This document shows positions 61,485 to 64,000 of a stretch of 64,000 bases of DNA, in pieces. The position numbers and the translations under genes are program-made. The notes beneath the pieces are model-generated. The model made no database searches. It was given only the letters and a program-made list of their open reading frames with translations, and was not told the DNA's origin. Positions within the stretch are counted from its first letter, which is position 1. Every line of letters begins with the position of its first letter. Source of the stretch: Halorubrum sp. JWXQ-INN 858 (lineage in GTDB: Archaea > Halobacteriota > Halobacteria > Halobacteriales > Haloferacaceae); assembly GCF_009806985.1 (NCBI RefSeq), contig NZ_WUAX01000016.1, positions 1 to 64,000 on the forward strand, given 5' to 3'.

Positions 61485-62729
61485 TCACTCGTCGTAGTGG
61501 AACTCGGTCCACGGGCCGTCCGTCGGGGGGTACTCCTCGACGACGTCCAAGTCGACGGTGACGCCGAGTCCCGGGCCGTCCGGAACGGCCAATTCCCCGT
61601 CCGTGACGTCCACCGTTTCCTCGATGACGTCGAACGCCAGGTCGAACGGGTACATCCCCGGGTCCGCCCCCGCGGGGTCCAGGGCCGGGTCGTTCTCGAA
61701 CACCGGGTACTCGAGCAGCCGCACCTCGGGGGCGGCGGCGACGAGGTGGGCGTTGGCGACGAGCCCGAGCCACGTGCCGAAGTTGTGCGGAACGAACTCG
61801 ACGTCCCGGCCGAGACACCACTCGATAGCCTCGCCACAGCCCGTGTAGCCGCGGTGGTGGCGGACGTCCCCCTGGAGGAAATCGACCGCTCCCGTCTCCC
61901 CGAGGGCGATGAGCCCCCCTGGGGACTCCTCGCTCTCGCCGCCCGCCAACGGCACGCCGCGCTCGGCGAGGTCGACGTAGCCGTCGTAGTCGTCCGGGGC
62001 GACCGGCTCCTCGACCCAGTACGCGCCGTGTTCGCCGGCGTGTTCGACGAGGTCGGCGACGACCGACGGCGTGTACGTCCCCGCCTCGAGTTTCCACCAG
62101 GTGTGGCCGTCGAGCATGAGCTCGGCGGTATCGAGGGCGTCCGCGAGCAGTTCGACGGTCCGCCGGTCGCCCGCCGGGCCGATCCCCGGCCGGTACTTGT
62201 ACCCGAAGAACCCGAGGTCGTCGATGACCGCGGCCTGCTCGGCGTACCCCTCCGGCTCCATGTACATGCCCGCGCTGGCGTACATCGGCAGCGACGTGTC
62301 CGGGTCGGTCCCGTACGTCTCACACAGCAGCTCGTAGATCGGCGCGCCGACCTCCTTGCCGCGGAGGTCGTACAGCGCGACGTCGATCGCCGAGACCGCC
62401 TCGTGACGGACCCGCTCGGGGACGTCGAGCGCGTCGATCAGGTCGTGTGCATCGGTGATCTCGTCGATCGTCTCTCCCTCGAGCGCGTCGGCGATCGGCC
62501 CCTCGACGACGTCGGCGAACGTCGCCTGCGAGTCGCCTTCGAAGTACTCCCGCATGGCGGAGCTGCTCGCGCCCGCGGGGGCGAACCCCCGTGCGCCGTC
62601 GGCCGTCTCCACGACCACGAGGACGACGTCCCGTTTCAGGAGCCGCCGGACGCCGCCGTGAAACCGGCGGTCTTGGGGCGGGTCGATGGGCGATGACAAC
62701 GCGTAGCCGCTGACGTCTGTGACGCGCAT
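61485..62729 (-). CDS. enolase-superfamily enzyme (paralogue 3)
   Basis: Enolase-superfamily dehydratase or racemase of 414 residues, the most diverged of the three. The capping domain is followed by YKYRPGIGPA, the metal-ligand run Asp (LMLDGHTWW), Glu (YWVEEPVAP), Glu (LAGGESEE), then LQGDVRHHRG and the acid/base-type His in EFVPHNFGTWLGLVANAH. It starts MRVTDVSGYALSSPI at 62729. It is adjacent to, and divergent from, the LarA-like gene (120 bp), a pairing that suggests handling of both epimers of one hydroxy acid. The substrate is unknown. Confidence 0.87.
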   Translation of the reverse strand: MRVTDVSGYALSSPIDPPQDRRFHGGVRRLLKRDVVLVVVETADGARGFAPAGASSSAMREYFEGDSQATFADVVEGPIADALEGETIDEITDAHDLIDALDVPERVRHEAVSAIDVALYDLRGKEVGAPIYELLCETYGTDPDTSLPMYASAGMYMEPEGYAEQAAVIDDLGFFGYKYRPGIGPAGDRRTVELLADALDTAELMLDGHTWWKLEAGTYTPSVVADLVEHAGEHGAYWVEEPVAPDDYDGYVDLAERGVPLAGGESEESPGGLIALGETGAVDFLQGDVRHHRGYTGCGEAIEWCLGRDVEFVPHNFGTWLGLVANAHLVAAAPEVRLLEYPVFENDPALDPAGADPGMYPFDLAFDVIEETVDVTDGELAVPDGPGLGVTVDLDVVEEYPPTDGPWTEFHYDE

Positions 62730-62849
62730 AGCCGGACCGACCGATCGGAGACACTTAAAGCAGGGGGGCGAGAACGGCGTCGACGGGCCGCGGGCGGTTC
62801 GAGGACGCCGAGACGAGCTTTTAATACGCCGGTTCGACAGCATCAAGGT

Positions 62850-64000
62850 ATGGAATCAGATCGAGACGCGAGCCGCATCGTCCCGGAGGAGACGATCAGG
62901 GACATCTGTGGGGACCGCGACGTTCCGGAGTTGGGAACCATCGAGCAGGTGTGGGATCCGGACCCGATCCCCCCGGACGAGATCGAGTCCCGCGCGGCGG
63001 AAGCCGTAACCGATCTCACGTGGGATGGCGTGCCCGACGGCGGCGAGGTCGCGATCGGCGTCGGGAGCCGCGGGATCGCGAACCTCGAGGCGATCGTTCG
63101 CGGCACCGTCGACGGCGTCCTCGAGGCGGGGTACGACCCGTTCATCTTCCCGGCGATGGGGAGCCACGGCGGCGCGACCGCGGAAGGGCAACGAGAGGTC
63201 CTCGAATCGTACGGGATCACCGCCTCGTCCGTCGGCTGTGCGATCCGAGCGACCATGGACGTCGAACGGATCGGGGAGACGCCCGATCGGGGCGTCCCGG
63301 TCTACGTCGACGCCAACGCGGTCACGGCGGACGCGATCCTGCCGATCAACCGGGTCAAACCGCACACGATGTTCGCCGGCGACGTCGAGAGCGGGCTCTC
63401 GAAGATGCTCGTGATCGGGATGGGCAAACAGCCGGGCGCGAAGATGGCCCACGAGTGGGCGCTCGACTGGAGCTTCCGGAACATGATCCCCGAGATAACG
63501 AAGCGGATCATCGAGGACCTCCCCGTCGTCGGCGGCGTCGCCATCGTCGAGGACCAGCTCGACGACACCGCGGTCATCGAGGGCGTCCCGGCGTCGGGGT
63601 TCCTCGGCCGGGAGGCCGAACTGCTGGAGACGGCCTACGAGCTGATGCCCCAGCTCCCGTTCGACGACATCGACGTCGTCGTCTTCGACCGGATGGGCAA
63701 GGAGATCAGCGGAGCGGGAATGGACACGAACGTGACCGGACGGTTGCTGCCGTTCAACGAGCCGTCCCCGGAGAAGCCGTTCATCCGCCGGATCTACACG
63801 CGGTCGCTCACGGAGGCCTCACACGGGAACGCCACGGGGGTCGGGCAGGCCGACTTCATCCACGCGGACCTCCTGGCGGACCTCGCGGTCGAGGACACCG
63901 TGATCAACACGGTGACGGCCGGCAGCGTCGAGAACGCCCGGATACCCGCCACGGTCGAGACCGACTGGGCCGGGATCGTCGCGAGCCTCTCGACCGTCGG
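62850..64000 (+). CDS. LarA-like (DUF2088) protein, 3' end cut by the window
   Basis: The first 383 residues of a lactate-racemase-like protein. It starts MESDRDASRIVPEETIRD, and the family hallmark PAMGSHGGATAEGQ is followed by ILPINRVKPHTMFAGDV and SKMLVIGMGKQPGAK. The family includes nickel-pincer-cofactor enzymes that racemise or epimerise 2-hydroxy acids; members lacking characterised substrates are common. Here the reading frame is open to the end of the window. A cttttaata box (62818-62826) lies about 28 bp before the ATG. No larB, larC or larE gene is inside the window. Confidence 0.85.
   Translation, partial: MESDRDASRIVPEETIRDICGDRDVPELGTIEQVWDPDPIPPDEIESRAAEAVTDLTWDGVPDGGEVAIGVGSRGIANLEAIVRGTVDGVLEAGYDPFIFPAMGSHGGATAEGQREVLESYGITASSVGCAIRATMDVERIGETPDRGVPVYVDANAVTADAILPINRVKPHTMFAGDVESGLSKMLVIGMGKQPGAKMAHEWALDWSFRNMIPEITKRIIEDLPVVGGVAIVEDQLDDTAVIEGVPASGFLGREAELLETAYELMPQLPFDDIDVVVFDRMGKEISGAGMDTNVTGRLLPFNEPSPEKPFIRRIYTRSLTEASHGNATGVGQADFIHADLLADLAVEDTVINTVTAGSVENARIPATVETDWAGIVASLSTV

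Overview
The window is about 64 kb of a high-GC, haloarchaeal-type genome, most like Halorubrum or a close relative. The evidence is acidic proteins, archaeal information genes (S3Ae, S15, archaeal AlaRS with an N-terminal zinc ribbon, the KEOPS subunit Pcc1, a PIN-ATPase-KH protein), GAF/PAS histidine kinases, a Tat-exported blue-copper protein, and promoters with a TTTATA-like box about 25-32 bp before start codons that look leaderless. No rRNA, tRNA, CRISPR array, insertion sequence or replication origin was recognised.

Layout. (1) 0-8 kb: two soluble multi-domain histidine kinases, an M32 carboxypeptidase and a threonine aldolase. (2) 8-14 kb: alaS, an alpha/beta-hydrolase-fold protein that lacks its nucleophile, and a class I glutamine amidotransferase. 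(3) 13-19 kb: a branched-chain-amino-acid-type ABC importer (livJ, livF, livG, livH, livM) with a glutaryl-CoA-dehydrogenase-like gene. (4) 19-27 kb: citrate synthase, the PIN-ATPase-KH protein, the rps15 / RecJ-like / pcc1 / rps3ae information cluster, then meaB with the B12-binding subunit of methylmalonyl-CoA mutase. (5) 28-39 kb: an S9 peptidase, a glycosyltransferase, a halocyanin-like protein, PEP synthase, a MinD-like ATPase followed by two unknown genes, a rhodanese-MBL protein and a small flavoprotein. (6) 39.5-42.3 kb: cobalamin genes (cobQ, a small unknown gene, cobA), which could supply adenosylcobalamin to the mutase encoded at 26-27 kb.

(7) From about 42.7 kb, after an AT-rich stretch, the window becomes a catabolic region. 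It holds two SDR oxidoreductases, a malate/lactate-dehydrogenase homologue, MFS and DMT transporters, a universal stress protein, a glutaredoxin-peroxiredoxin fusion, a HpcH/HpaI aldolase, a VOC protein, an aldehyde dehydrogenase, a DapA-family lyase, an IclR regulator, three enolase-superfamily dehydratase or racemase genes, a ThDP enzyme, a 3-hydroxyacyl-CoA-dehydrogenase-family enzyme, a mannonate dehydratase and, cut by the window edge, a LarA-like (DUF2088) protein. Together these look like a sugar-acid (hexonate, hexuronate or aldarate) pathway that dehydrates acids to 2-keto-3-deoxy acids and then either cleaves them or oxidises them to 2-oxoglutarate. The substrate cannot be read from sequence alone.

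Three non-coding or decoding features stand out. Short tandem repeats (14-40 bp units) are dense in the intergenic DNA, and several units contain, or sit just after, gene stop codons. A two-hairpin intergenic element occurs twice, inverted, with conserved flanks but a different, still self-complementary stem. Behind minD, a gene with no usual start codon follows a gene that ends in a perfect +1 slippery stop (TTT TGA C).
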